Made by a program: the position numbers and the translations under genes. The notes beneath the pieces are model-generated. The model saw nothing but the letters and a program-made list of their open reading frames with translations. It ran no database searches and was not told the origin of the DNA. A stretch of 5,273 nt of DNA, taken from an uncultured Bacilli bacterium. Lineage in GTDB: Bacteria > Bacillota_I > Bacilli_A > RF39 > UBA660. Shown one piece after another: positions 1 through 5,273 of this stretch. Positions within the stretch are counted from its first letter, which is position 1, and each line of letters starts with the position of its first letter. The stretch is taken from contig CANQKU010000077.1 of the NCBI GenBank assembly GCA_947624535.1, positions 1-5,273 on the forward strand. The letters are read 5' to 3'.

Positions 1-26
1 GAGAAAAGTAAATTAGTTTTTATTTT

Positions 27-267
27 AGCGAGTTAGGAATTGGTGAAAGCCTAATAATAAAGTCTAATTGAAAGAACACTCTGGAGTTGCTTACCGAAAA
101 GTTTTCTTAGTAGATTAAGCCGGGTGTATACCGTTAAAAATACTAGATTTGATAGAATCGATTAAAGTGATTATAAATTATTTATAATAAATTGGGTGGC
201 ACCGCGGAAAGACTAGTTTCGTCCCATATGTACTTATTGTATATATGAGTATGAGACTAGTCTTTTT
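27..267 (+). promoter_or_regulatory. T-box riboswitch leader of asnB, predicted tRNA-Asn responsive
   Basis: This leader senses uncharged tRNA and decides between antitermination and termination before asnB. Seen directly: the hallmark T-box sequence GGGTGGCACCGCGG at 194-207; its antiterminator partner CGTCCC at 220-225; a competing terminator hairpin; a Stem III-like CGG...CCGTTA at 121-135; and a Stem I 3' flank CTGGAGTTGC at 81-90 just after the specifier region. The best specifier triplet is AAC at 75-77, followed by the usual purine (A78). AAC is an Asn codon, which fits the downstream gene. The bulge TGGC (197-200) ends in C, as needed to pair with the G73 discriminator known for bacterial tRNA-Asn. 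Stem I, about 27-91, is short, and its upper pairing is ambiguous by eye. The promoter and transcript start lie at or beyond the left window edge, so the left boundary is approximate. Confidence 0.93.
208..267 (+). terminator. T-box intrinsic terminator (attenuator)
   Basis: The arms 208-220 and 253-265 form a 13-bp stem (AAAGACTAGT with ACTAGTCTTT, plus three inner pairs including one G-T). It encloses an AT-rich loop and ends in a T-run at 263-267. The 5' arm starts right after the T-box sequence, and the loop holds the CCC at 223-225 that the antiterminator needs. The terminator and antiterminator are therefore mutually exclusive, as in other transcriptional T-boxes. It ends 27 bases before the asnB start codon. 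Confidence 0.9.
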
Positions 268-280
268 ATTTAATTTAGAA

Positions 281-286
281 GAGGAG
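281..286 (+). promoter_or_regulatory. asnB ribosome binding site
   Basis: GAGGAG lies 8 bases before the ATG at 295, which is ideal spacing. It decides the start codon. An in-frame GTG at 286 overlaps this site and would put three residues before the cysteine that must be the first residue of the mature enzyme. The site lies downstream of the attenuator, so termination removes it from the transcript. Confidence 0.85.
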
Positions 287-294
287 TGATATTT

Positions 295-1872
295 ATGTGT
301 GGTTTTTTAGTATCAACTGATAAAAAACTAAGTAAAGAAGAATTTAGTAGGGGATTAGGAAAAATTAAATACCGTGGTCCTGATATGACAAGGATTATTG
401 AATGTGATGGTTTATTTGGATTTAATAGACTTGCCATTATGGGAATAGAAGAAAGTGGAATGCAGCCATTTGAGACAAGTAAGGCTATTACAGTGTGCAA
501 CGGAGAAATATATGGATTTAGAAAGATTAAGGAACAACTAGTTAAGGAAGGATATCAATTTAAAAGTGGCTCTGATTGTGAAATTATTTTACCAATGTAT
601 GAAAAATATGGGGTAGAAATGTTTAGAATGCTTGATAGTGAATTTGCTTGTGTAATCTATGATAAAGAAAAAAATCTTTTTATAGCAGCTAGAGATCCAA
701 TAGGAATTAGACCAATGTTTTATGGTTATACGGTTAGTGGAAAAATATGTTTTGCTAGTGAAGCTAAGGCTTTAGTAGATTTTTGTAAAGATATATTACC
801 ATTTCCACCAGGTTATTATTATAAGGATGGAAAATTTACGTGCTATTATGATGCTTCTAAAGAATATAAATTTTTTGATGGGGATATTGGTACTATTACA
901 AAAGAAATTCATGATAGATTAGTAGATGGTGTAATTAAAAGACTTGATAGTGATACACCTATTGGATTTATGTTAAGTGGTGGGCTAGATTCTAGTTTGG
1001 TATGTAGTATAGCAAGTAAATATTTGAAAAAGCCTATTAGAACTTTTGCTATAGGAATGGATAAGGATGCTATTGATTTAAAATATGCTAAACAAGTGGC
1101 AAATTTTATTGGTAGTATTCATACAGAAGTTATTATTACGAAAGATGATGTGATTGATGCTTTAAAAGAGGTTATTTATAATTTAGAGACATATGATATT
1201 ACAACGATAAGAGCATCTATTGGAATGTATTTACTTTCTAAATGGATTAGAGATAATACTGATATTAAGGTTATTATGACAGGGGAAGTTAGTGATGAAT
1301 TATTTGGATATAAGTATACAGATTTTGCTCCAAATAAAGAGGAATTTCAAAAAGAGAGTGAAAAACGAATTAAAGAGTTATATATGTATGACGTGTTGCG
1401 AGCTGACAGATGCATATCATCATGCTCTATGGAAGCTAGAGTACCTTTTGCAGATTTGAGCTTTGTTAGATATGTCTTAGGAATTAATCCTGCTAAAAAG
1501 ATGAATGTATATAACAAGGGAAAGTATTTATTGAGAAAAGCATTTACAAATGATTATTTACCAGAAGATATATTAATGAGAGAAAAAGCTGCATTTTCTG
1601 ATGCAGTTGGACATTCATTAGTAGATGATATTAAAGAGTATGCTGAAAGTATCTATTCAGATAGTGAGTTTGAAAAGAAGAAATTAATGTATAAAAAACA
1701 TACCCCATTTACCAAAGAGTCGTTATTGTATAGGGAAATTTTTGAAAGTTATTATAAAGATATGAGTGATATGATTGTTGACTTTTGGATGCCTAATAAA
1801 GAGTGGGAGGGTTGTAATGTATCAGATCCTTCTGCTAGGGTTTTATCTAATTATGGTGAAAGTGGAAAATAA
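295..1872 (+). CDS. asnB: Asparagine synthetase B, glutamine-hydrolysing
   Basis: This cytoplasmic enzyme makes L-asparagine from aspartate, glutamine and ATP. The product is 525 residues, slightly shorter than E. coli AsnB (554). The N-terminal class-II glutamine amidotransferase domain (about 2-190) has Cys2 directly after Met, the nucleophile exposed on Met removal. It also has RGPD at 27-30, NGEIY at 69-73 and SGSDCE near 91-96. The synthetase domain (about 200-500) has the ATP pyrophosphatase loop SGGLDSS at 228-234, ETYDITTIRAS at 298-308, GEVSDELFGY at 330-339 and EARVPFAD at 380-387. The C-terminus keeps TPFTKESLLYREIFE and DPSAR, as in the E. coli-type AsnB branch, so the gene looks full length and active. 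The GEVSDELFGY loop differs from the common GEGSDE(L/V)FGGY. It is transcribed alone behind an Asn-type T-box and ends at a hairpin, so regulation by tRNA-Asn charging is expected. The ATG start is chosen from Cys2 and the GAGGAG site. Confidence 0.97.
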   Translation: MCGFLVSTDKKLSKEEFSRGLGKIKYRGPDMTRIIECDGLFGFNRLAIMGIEESGMQPFETSKAITVCNGEIYGFRKIKEQLVKEGYQFKSGSDCEIILPMYEKYGVEMFRMLDSEFACVIYDKEKNLFIAARDPIGIRPMFYGYTVSGKICFASEAKALVDFCKDILPFPPGYYYKDGKFTCYYDASKEYKFFDGDIGTITKEIHDRLVDGVIKRLDSDTPIGFMLSGGLDSSLVCSIASKYLKKPIRTFAIGMDKDAIDLKYAKQVANFIGSIHTEVIITKDDVIDALKEVIYNLETYDITTIRASIGMYLLSKWIRDNTDIKVIMTGEVSDELFGYKYTDFAPNKEEFQKESEKRIKELYMYDVLRADRCISSCSMEARVPFADLSFVRYVLGINPAKKMNVYNKGKYLLRKAFTNDYLPEDILMREKAAFSDAVGHSLVDDIKEYAESIYSDSEFEKKKLMYKKHTPFTKESLLYREIFESYYKDMSDMIVDFWMPNKEWEGCNVSDPSARVLSNYGESGK

Positions 1873-1880
1873 AGTATATA

Positions 1881-1916
1881 AAAAGTGAGAACTATTTGAT
1901 GGTAGTTCTCATTTTG
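1881..1916. terminator. Bidirectional terminator between convergent genes
   Basis: A perfect 8-bp stem, GAGAACTA (1887-1894) with TAGTTCTC (1903-1910), encloses an 8-base loop. It is extended by a T-A pair, a G-T wobble and flanking A's (1881-1884) opposite T's (1912-1915). On the plus strand it is followed by TTTT after asnB. On the minus strand the A-run reads as TTTTT, so the same hairpin can end the leftward NERD gene, whose stop codon is at 1930-1932. Only 57 bases separate the two stop codons. Confidence 0.82.
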
Positions 1917-1929
1917 TTATAAGAATAAT

Positions 1930-3873
1930 TTATGAATTAATGTACTCATTGTATTCATCAAATGAATTTTTAATTCTATTTGTTGACGTAGCTGATATGA
2001 TTTCTTTAGTTGCTGCTTTTAAATTATCACATAATTTTTCTTTTTCTTTTTGATTCATATGATACATTTTTACCATATTTTCAAATGTTTTAATATAGTC
2101 AATACAGTCATATTTTAAAGCAGGCTTTTTATTTTCATCAATTATTTCTGCAACAGCATCTAATAATTTTTGACTATATTGTTTTTTCCCATTTTTTAAA
2201 ATAGTATGTAATTTAGAAATACGTACAATTTGAGCATCACTTTCATTGTTAACTTGAATATTGTCATTAGCTATAACAATAATTGGTTCTAAATCTATTT
2301 TCTCAGTTATTCCTTTTTCTTTTAATTTTTTATTAATAAATCTTTCTCCTAAAATTAAATGATTATTAACTTGTTTCATTACGTCTTTAGAAGGTGTTTC
2401 TTTACCATTTATAACCTTTAGCCATTGTCCGTCTTTTGAAATATGTAGTCCATATCTTCCACTTTCACTAAAATTTTTAATTTCAATTGAATAAATTCCA
2501 CCTTCAGTTAAAACTAACATATCTGTTTCAAAAGAAAATTTTTCTTCCATTCTAATATTGCTGAAACATTTTACTTCATCCTCATAAATTGAAAAGAAAT
2601 CTATTACCCTTTGTTCACCCATAGTGCCAGTATTAATAATTCCACTTTCCATAAAATATTGTTCTTTAAAATTATTAAATGAATTTAAAACAGAATAATA
2701 TAGGTTTTTACAGTCATCAAAACTTTTCTTTAATTTAGGAATTTCATAAGCTTCTTGTATAATATAGCTGCATAATGTTGTATCGAATTGGGACCAATCT
2801 TTATCTATTAAAGACTTTGGTATAGGAACTTTTTTCATTTCACAAAAATCTTTGAAATGAAAATTTATAGCACAAGGGTCAGCATAATTATAAATGTCTA
2901 CAAATATATCCTTTTTATCATCATAATAATTACCATCTTTTCCAAAATTTGCGATAAAATCGCCAAAATCAAGAGCATCAATAGATAAATATAGTTGTAT
3001 AACTTGAACACAATCATCAATAAATTCATCTAAATTGCTTCCTTCTTTAAAAAATGTCTTGTTATAGCCACGATTAATTAATTCATCTTTAGATATTTTA
3101 CTTAGACAGTATTCATTCATTATTTTTGTAAGCTCTGGTATCATAGTTTGTTTTAATTCATCAAAATATTGTTTTTGTCCATCTAAATCTAATGATAATG
3201 TTTTTATGATATCAGGCTTTGTTATGTTTTTAGTATTAAAATCTTCACTTATAATTGTATCGATTTTAGGGATATTAACTTCTTTTAATGATAATTTTTC
3301 AATTAGGTTTTGAAAATTTGGTATAAAAAATATAGTATTAAGTCGGTTTTCTAATAATTCATTAAAGCCAGTATCATATCTATATTTTTTAGAAGAACTT
3401 TTACTATGTTTAAAAGAAATTTTTTGCTCTACTTGGGTTTTATAAGTTTTGATAATATAAAGTATTACTATTAAAATGAAAATGTAGATTAAATATGGCG
3501 CTATCTTTAGTATTTTAAAATGTAAATTACTGTAAGCTAACAATAAAATGAAATTAATAATACTTAACTTACAAGCTAGTTTTAATCCAGGTATTAAAAG
3601 CATGTATTCTGAAATTTCATATTTTAAACATTTTTTATCATCGCTATAAAAATCATAGTCACTGTCTTTGTATTTATTTTTAAAATGACGGTAATAACAA
3701 ATTGATGTGATGAATGCAATTAGTAATAGAAATAAAAAATCAGTTATGCCACAATCAAATTTGTCACCATAATTTGCACGTGAAAATGTCAACAATTTCG
3801 GAATATAGTATGGGAAAAACTCCCTTACTATTGATTTTATTGTGTTTATTATTACCTCAAAAAAACTTGCCAT
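1930..3873 (-). CDS. Membrane-anchored NERD-domain (nuclease-related) protein
   Basis: The product is 647 residues. The N-terminal part has about three hydrophobic segments (near 43-61, 99-114 and 122-141). A Lys/Arg-rich stretch follows the last, placing the rest in the cytoplasm by the positive-inside rule. Residues about 165-405 are a charged, mostly helical-looking region I do not recognise. Residues about 417-560 match the NERD domain: MGEQRV with Glu420, TDMLVLTEGGIYSIEIKNF with Asp451 and Glu464-x-Lys466, a Trp at 484 and a Gln at 501. Known for the family: NERD is related to PD-(D/E)XK nucleases and is thought to process DNA, though few members are tested. The likely catalytic residues all appear present. 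Inferred role: a nuclease held at the membrane, possibly for foreign DNA or repair. Start: TTG at 3891 would sit only about 4 bases from the predicted transcript start, so ATG 3873 (10 bases after GAGG) is preferred. ATG 3879 is also possible. The gene is divergent from the UDG-like gene and convergent with asnB. Confidence 0.85.
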   Translation of the reverse strand: MASFFEVIINTIKSIVREFFPYYIPKLLTFSRANYGDKFDCGITDFLFLLLIAFITSICYYRHFKNKYKDSDYDFYSDDKKCLKYEISEYMLLIPGLKLACKLSIINFILLLAYSNLHFKILKIAPYLIYIFILIVILYIIKTYKTQVEQKISFKHSKSSSKKYRYDTGFNELLENRLNTIFFIPNFQNLIEKLSLKEVNIPKIDTIISEDFNTKNITKPDIIKTLSLDLDGQKQYFDELKQTMIPELTKIMNEYCLSKISKDELINRGYNKTFFKEGSNLDEFIDDCVQVIQLYLSIDALDFGDFIANFGKDGNYYDDKKDIFVDIYNYADPCAINFHFKDFCEMKKVPIPKSLIDKDWSQFDTTLCSYIIQEAYEIPKLKKSFDDCKNLYYSVLNSFNNFKEQYFMESGIINTGTMGEQRVIDFFSIYEDEVKCFSNIRMEEKFSFETDMLVLTEGGIYSIEIKNFSESGRYGLHISKDGQWLKVINGKETPSKDVMKQVNNHLILGERFINKKLKEKGITEKIDLEPIIVIANDNIQVNNESDAQIVRISKLHTILKNGKKQYSQKLLDAVAEIIDENKKPALKYDCIDYIKTFENMVKMYHMNQKEKEKLCDNLKAATKEIISATSTNRIKNSFDEYNEYINS

Positions 3874-3882
3874 ATACATCAT

Positions 3883-3887
3883 ACCTC
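3883..3887 (-). promoter_or_regulatory. Ribosome binding site of the NERD gene
   Basis: On the minus strand GAGGT reads from 3887 down to 3883, followed by in-frame ATGs at 3882, 3879 and 3873. The spacing from GAGG is 1, 4 and 10 bases respectively, so 3882 is too close. The choice lies between 3879 and 3873 and changes the protein by only two residues. Confidence 0.6.
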
Positions 3888-3901
3888 TCAACTTTAAACA
3901 A

Positions 3902-3930
3902 AGTATACCATGTTTTATTTTCTATGTAAA
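3902..3930 (-). promoter_or_regulatory. Leftward promoter of the NERD gene
   Basis: Read on the minus strand, the -35 element is TTTACA (3930-3925, 5/6 to TTGACA). A 17-base spacer follows, then the -10 element TATACT (3907-3902, 5/6), preceded by TGG, an extended -10. The predicted start near 3895 gives a 5' leader of about 20 bases ahead of the gene. No terminator-like or riboswitch structure lies between promoter and gene. Confidence 0.75.
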
Positions 3931-3951
3931 TGCTAAAAATAATATGGTATA
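3904..3951. repeat. 8-bp inverted repeat over the two divergent -10 boxes
   Basis: TATACCAT at 3904-3911 and ATGGTATA at 3944-3951 are perfect inverted copies separated by 32 bases. Each arm contains most of the extended -10 box of one of the divergent promoters. The symmetry may only reflect two similar TGGTATA boxes, or it could be a pair of operator half-sites. Confidence 0.6.
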
Positions 3952-3953
3952 AT
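3925..3953 (+). promoter_or_regulatory. Rightward promoter of the UDG-like gene
   Basis: The -10 element TATAAT (3948-3953) is perfect and has an extended TGG upstream (3945-3947). At 17 bases' spacing the -35 position holds TGTAAA (3925-3930), only 3/6 to consensus. The promoter therefore probably depends on its extended -10. The same six base pairs serve as the better -35 of the leftward promoter. The predicted start is near 3960, about 37 bases before the TTG start codon. Confidence 0.72.
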
Positions 3954-3984
3954 GCATTTGATGTGAATAGCTTTTATAGTGATT

Positions 3985-3991
3985 GAGGGTG
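3985..3991 (+). promoter_or_regulatory. Ribosome binding site setting a TTG start
   Basis: GAGGGTG is the only Shine-Dalgarno-like sequence near the 5' end of this gene. From GAGG there are 8 bases to TTG at 3997, ideal spacing. An in-frame GTG at 3979 lies upstream of the site and has no ribosome binding site of its own. Confidence 0.7.
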
Positions 3992-3996
3992 AAGTT

Positions 3997-4650
3997 TTGA
4001 AAATTGCAGATTTGAAAAAAGATTATGATAAAATGCAGGTTAAATATGGTGCTAAGGAATTAGACTCTATATATAATGGTGGATGTGAAGAAAATCCTGA
4101 TATTTGTTTTGTTTTCATGAACCCTACTGGTAAAAATATTGCTAGTGATAAATCATGGGTTGGTAGAAAGTCTCCTTGGCTTGGTACGAAAAATATATGG
4201 AAACTATTTTATCAAGTAGATTTAGTAAGTGAAGATATATTTAATAAAATTTTAGAAAAGAGGCCTAAGGATTGGGATTATGAATTTTGTGATGTAGTTT
4301 ATGAAGAAGTATCTAATCATAAGATATTTATTACCAATTTAGGCAAGTGTACTCAACTAGATGCAAGACCATTATCAGATGAGGTGCTAAAAAAGTATCT
4401 TGACTTGCTATTTAAAGAAATTGATATCATAAGACCAAAAGTAATTATTACATTTGGAAATCAGGTTAGTTCAATTGTTTTGAATAAAAAAATTGCAGTA
4501 TCTAAAAATAGGAAAATATGTCATGAAATAAAAATTAATGAGAATATTTATAAAGTTTATCCTGTTTATTATCCAGTTGGCAATGGTATATTTAATATGG
4601 ATAAGTCGATTGAAGATATTAATTGGATAATAGAAAACGAGATAAAATAA
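3997..4650 (+). CDS. Uracil-DNA glycosylase superfamily protein (Mug/SMUG-like)
   Basis: The product is 217 residues, read from a TTG start. Superfamily signs in order: a hydrophobic strand ending in FMNPTG at about 40-45, comparable to GINPG of Mug and GMNPG of SMUG1; a stretch with SPWLGTKNIWKLFYQ (about 59-73) resembling the Mug region FPFAHPANRFWKVIYQ; TNLGKC at 113-118, like the T-N-x-x-K-C of family 4 enzymes; and RPKVIITFGNQ at 146-156, the typical strand before the DNA-binding helix. The last motif reads VYPVYYPVGNG (187-197), where many family members have a His-Pro-Ser type loop, so the active site is not standard. Known members flip out and remove uracil or other altered bases from DNA; the substrate here cannot be told. 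A few UDG-fold enzymes act in phage defence. The gene shares a promoter region with the NERD gene and is followed by its own terminator, so it is probably monocistronic. Confidence 0.8.
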   Translation: MKIADLKKDYDKMQVKYGAKELDSIYNGGCEENPDICFVFMNPTGKNIASDKSWVGRKSPWLGTKNIWKLFYQVDLVSEDIFNKILEKRPKDWDYEFCDVVYEEVSNHKIFITNLGKCTQLDARPLSDEVLKKYLDLLFKEIDIIRPKVIITFGNQVSSIVLNKKIAVSKNRKICHEIKINENIYKVYPVYYPVGNGIFNMDKSIEDINWIIENEIK

Positions 4651-4683
4651 TTATTATTAAAATGTTTTTTAAATAGAATTTAT

Positions 4684-4710
4684 AAACAGACCAGAAAGAG
4701 GTTTGTTTTT
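4684..4710 (+). terminator. Intrinsic terminator after the UDG-like gene
   Basis: AAACAGACC (4684-4692) pairs with GGTTTGTTT (4700-4708) through nine pairs including one G-T. The loop is 7 bases and the hairpin ends in five T's (4706-4710). It lies 33 bases after the stop codon and separates this gene from the next promoter. The stem is fairly weak because it is AT-rich at the base. Confidence 0.7.
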
Positions 4711-4748
4711 ATGTGATTAAAAAAAATAATAAAAATTTAAAAAATGTA

Positions 4749-4777
4749 TTGTCAAACAAATGTTCCTGTTATATAAT
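4749..4777 (+). promoter_or_regulatory. Strong promoter of the DinD-like pseudogene
   Basis: TTGTCA (4749-4754, 5/6 to the -35 consensus) and a perfect TATAAT (4772-4777) are separated by exactly 17 bases. The predicted start near 4784 falls immediately before the AAGGAGGG ribosome binding site (4786-4793), leaving a very short 5' leader. Confidence 0.8.
4753..4766 (+). promoter_or_regulatory. Probable LexA (SOS) box within the promoter
   Basis: CAAACAAATGTTCC matches the Gram-positive LexA/DinR consensus CGAACRNRYGTTYC at 13 of 14 positions; only the second base differs (A for G). It overlaps the last two bases of the -35 hexamer and fills most of the spacer, where a bound repressor would block RNA polymerase. 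The downstream gene belongs to a DNA-damage-inducible type family, so SOS control is plausible. It is assigned by eye against the consensus. Confidence 0.65.
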
Positions 4778-4798
4778 GCTTTTACAAGGAGGGTTTAT

Positions 4799-5273
4799 AT
4801 GAAACAAAACAAATTAGAAACAATCTCAAATTTATTTGAAGACAAGGAAATAAGAAGTATTTGGGATGATGAAAAGTGTGATTATTATTTTAGCGTTGTT
4901 GATGTGATTTCAGTTTTAACTGATAGCAAAATTCCAAAAAGATATTGGACTGATTTAAAAAGAAAATTAGAAAATGAAGGAAGTCAGTTGTACGAAAATA
5001 TCGTACAGCTAAAAATGAAATCCGTAAAGGATGGAAAAAGTTATTTAACGGATACTTTAGATACAAGGGAATATTAGATAGAAATAAATTAACTGATATT
5101 TGGAAAGAGGAAGGCATTTTAGAAGATTATGAATATGGAATATTAACAAATGAGATGTATAAAGAATGGTCTGGAATGAAATCAAGTGAATATAAAGCAT
5201 ATAAGGGTATTAGAAAAGAGTCCTTAAGAGATAATATGACCGATATAGAAATAGCTCTTACTGATTTAGGAGA
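4799..5273 (+). pseudogene. BRO-N / DinD-like DNA-damage-inducible protein, broken and cut by window end
   Basis: The first 89 codons match the N-terminal part of the family often named DNA damage-inducible protein D or BRO family: MKQNK, a core EIRSIWDDEKCDYYFSVVDV, SKIPKRYWTDLKRKL and SYLTDTLDT. The expected next residues KGIL are present, but in another frame (from 5065), because ACAAGGGA lacks one A relative to the ACAAAGGGA needed. The original frame stops at TAG 5075-5077 after 92 residues. From 5065 the new frame is open to the window end and matches the family's C-terminal part: RNKLTDIWKEEG, YGILTNEMYKEWSGM, KGIRKESLRDNMTDIE. Between KGIL and RNKLTD, about 70-80 residues normal for the family (the block beginning RLIQSIPSPKAEPFK) are missing. 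The gene thus has a frameshift plus an internal deletion. ATG 4799 is set by AAGGAGGG six bases upstream. The family's role is poorly known; BRO-N domains bind DNA. Confidence 0.85.

Noticed and set aside
286..294. In-frame GTG start nine bases before the asnB ATG
   Set aside because: It overlaps the GAGGAG ribosome binding site and would bury the Cys2 nucleophile behind extra residues.
270..500. 76-codon open frame on the minus strand opposite asnB
   Set aside because: It is antisense to the amidotransferase domain and overlaps the T-box terminator; it has no recognisable domain and is a shadow of asnB.
3714..3929. 71-codon plus-strand open frame opposite the 5' end of the NERD gene
   Set aside because: It covers the divergent promoter region, shows no protein-like pattern, and mirrors the membrane-segment codons of the opposite gene.
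3979..3996. In-frame GTG as start of the UDG-like gene
   Set aside because: It has no ribosome binding site upstream, while GAGGGTG lies downstream of it at ideal spacing for the TTG at 3997.
4760..4798. In-frame ATG at 4760 as start of the DinD-like gene
   Set aside because: It lies between the -35 and -10 boxes, upstream of the predicted transcript start. ATG 4799 has a strong ribosome binding site and begins the family's conserved sequence.
4989..5007. 7-bp inverted repeat TGTACGA/TCGTACA
   Set aside because: It lies inside family-conserved coding sequence, has no T-run and does not match a LexA box; most likely chance.
5060..5080. Programmed frameshift joining the two halves of the DinD-like gene
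   Set aside because: ACAAGGGA is not a slippery heptamer, no stimulatory structure is seen, and the large missing block would remain even if the frame were restored.
4890..5117. 75-codon minus-strand open frame
   Set aside because: It is antisense to the DinD-like pseudogene, whose codons explain it; no ribosome binding site or family match.

Overview
The window looks like low-GC Firmicutes DNA (Clostridia, Erysipelotrichia or a relative). It is strongly AT-rich, uses canonical stop codons with TGG for Trp, has purine-rich Shine-Dalgarno sites and strong -35/-10 promoters, and opens with a T-box leader, a regulator almost confined to Firmicutes and a few Gram-positive relatives. No species can be named from the sequence alone.

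Left part (1-1916): the 3' portion of a transcription-attenuating T-box leader, whose best specifier codon is AAC (Asn) and whose acceptor-pairing bulge is UGGC. It controls a complete glutamine-hydrolysing asparagine synthetase (asnB, 295-1872). Shortage of charged tRNA-Asn would therefore switch on asparagine synthesis. A hairpin with A- and T-rich flanks (1881-1916) closes asnB and can also stop the convergent gene.

Middle part (1930-4710): two divergent genes. The minus-strand gene (1930-3873) encodes a 647-residue protein with about three membrane segments, a long middle region I do not recognise, and a C-terminal NERD (nuclease-related) domain with the E...D...ExK residues of the PD-(D/E)XK fold. 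The plus-strand gene (3997-4650, TTG start) encodes a 217-residue uracil-DNA glycosylase-superfamily protein of Mug/SMUG-like aspect. Their promoters are back to back, share the same six base pairs as -35 element on opposite strands, and carry an 8-bp inverted repeat over the two -10 boxes. This suggests coordinated or mutually exclusive expression of two DNA-acting proteins.

Right part (4711-5273): a strong promoter with a 13/14 match to the Gram-positive LexA (SOS) box in its spacer drives a BRO-N/DinD-like DNA-damage-inducible gene. That gene is broken: a one-base loss shifts the frame after codon 88, and about 70-80 codons of the family's middle are missing. It runs off the window end.

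There is no RNA gene, insertion sequence or CRISPR array in the window, and no gene-free stretch longer than the leader.
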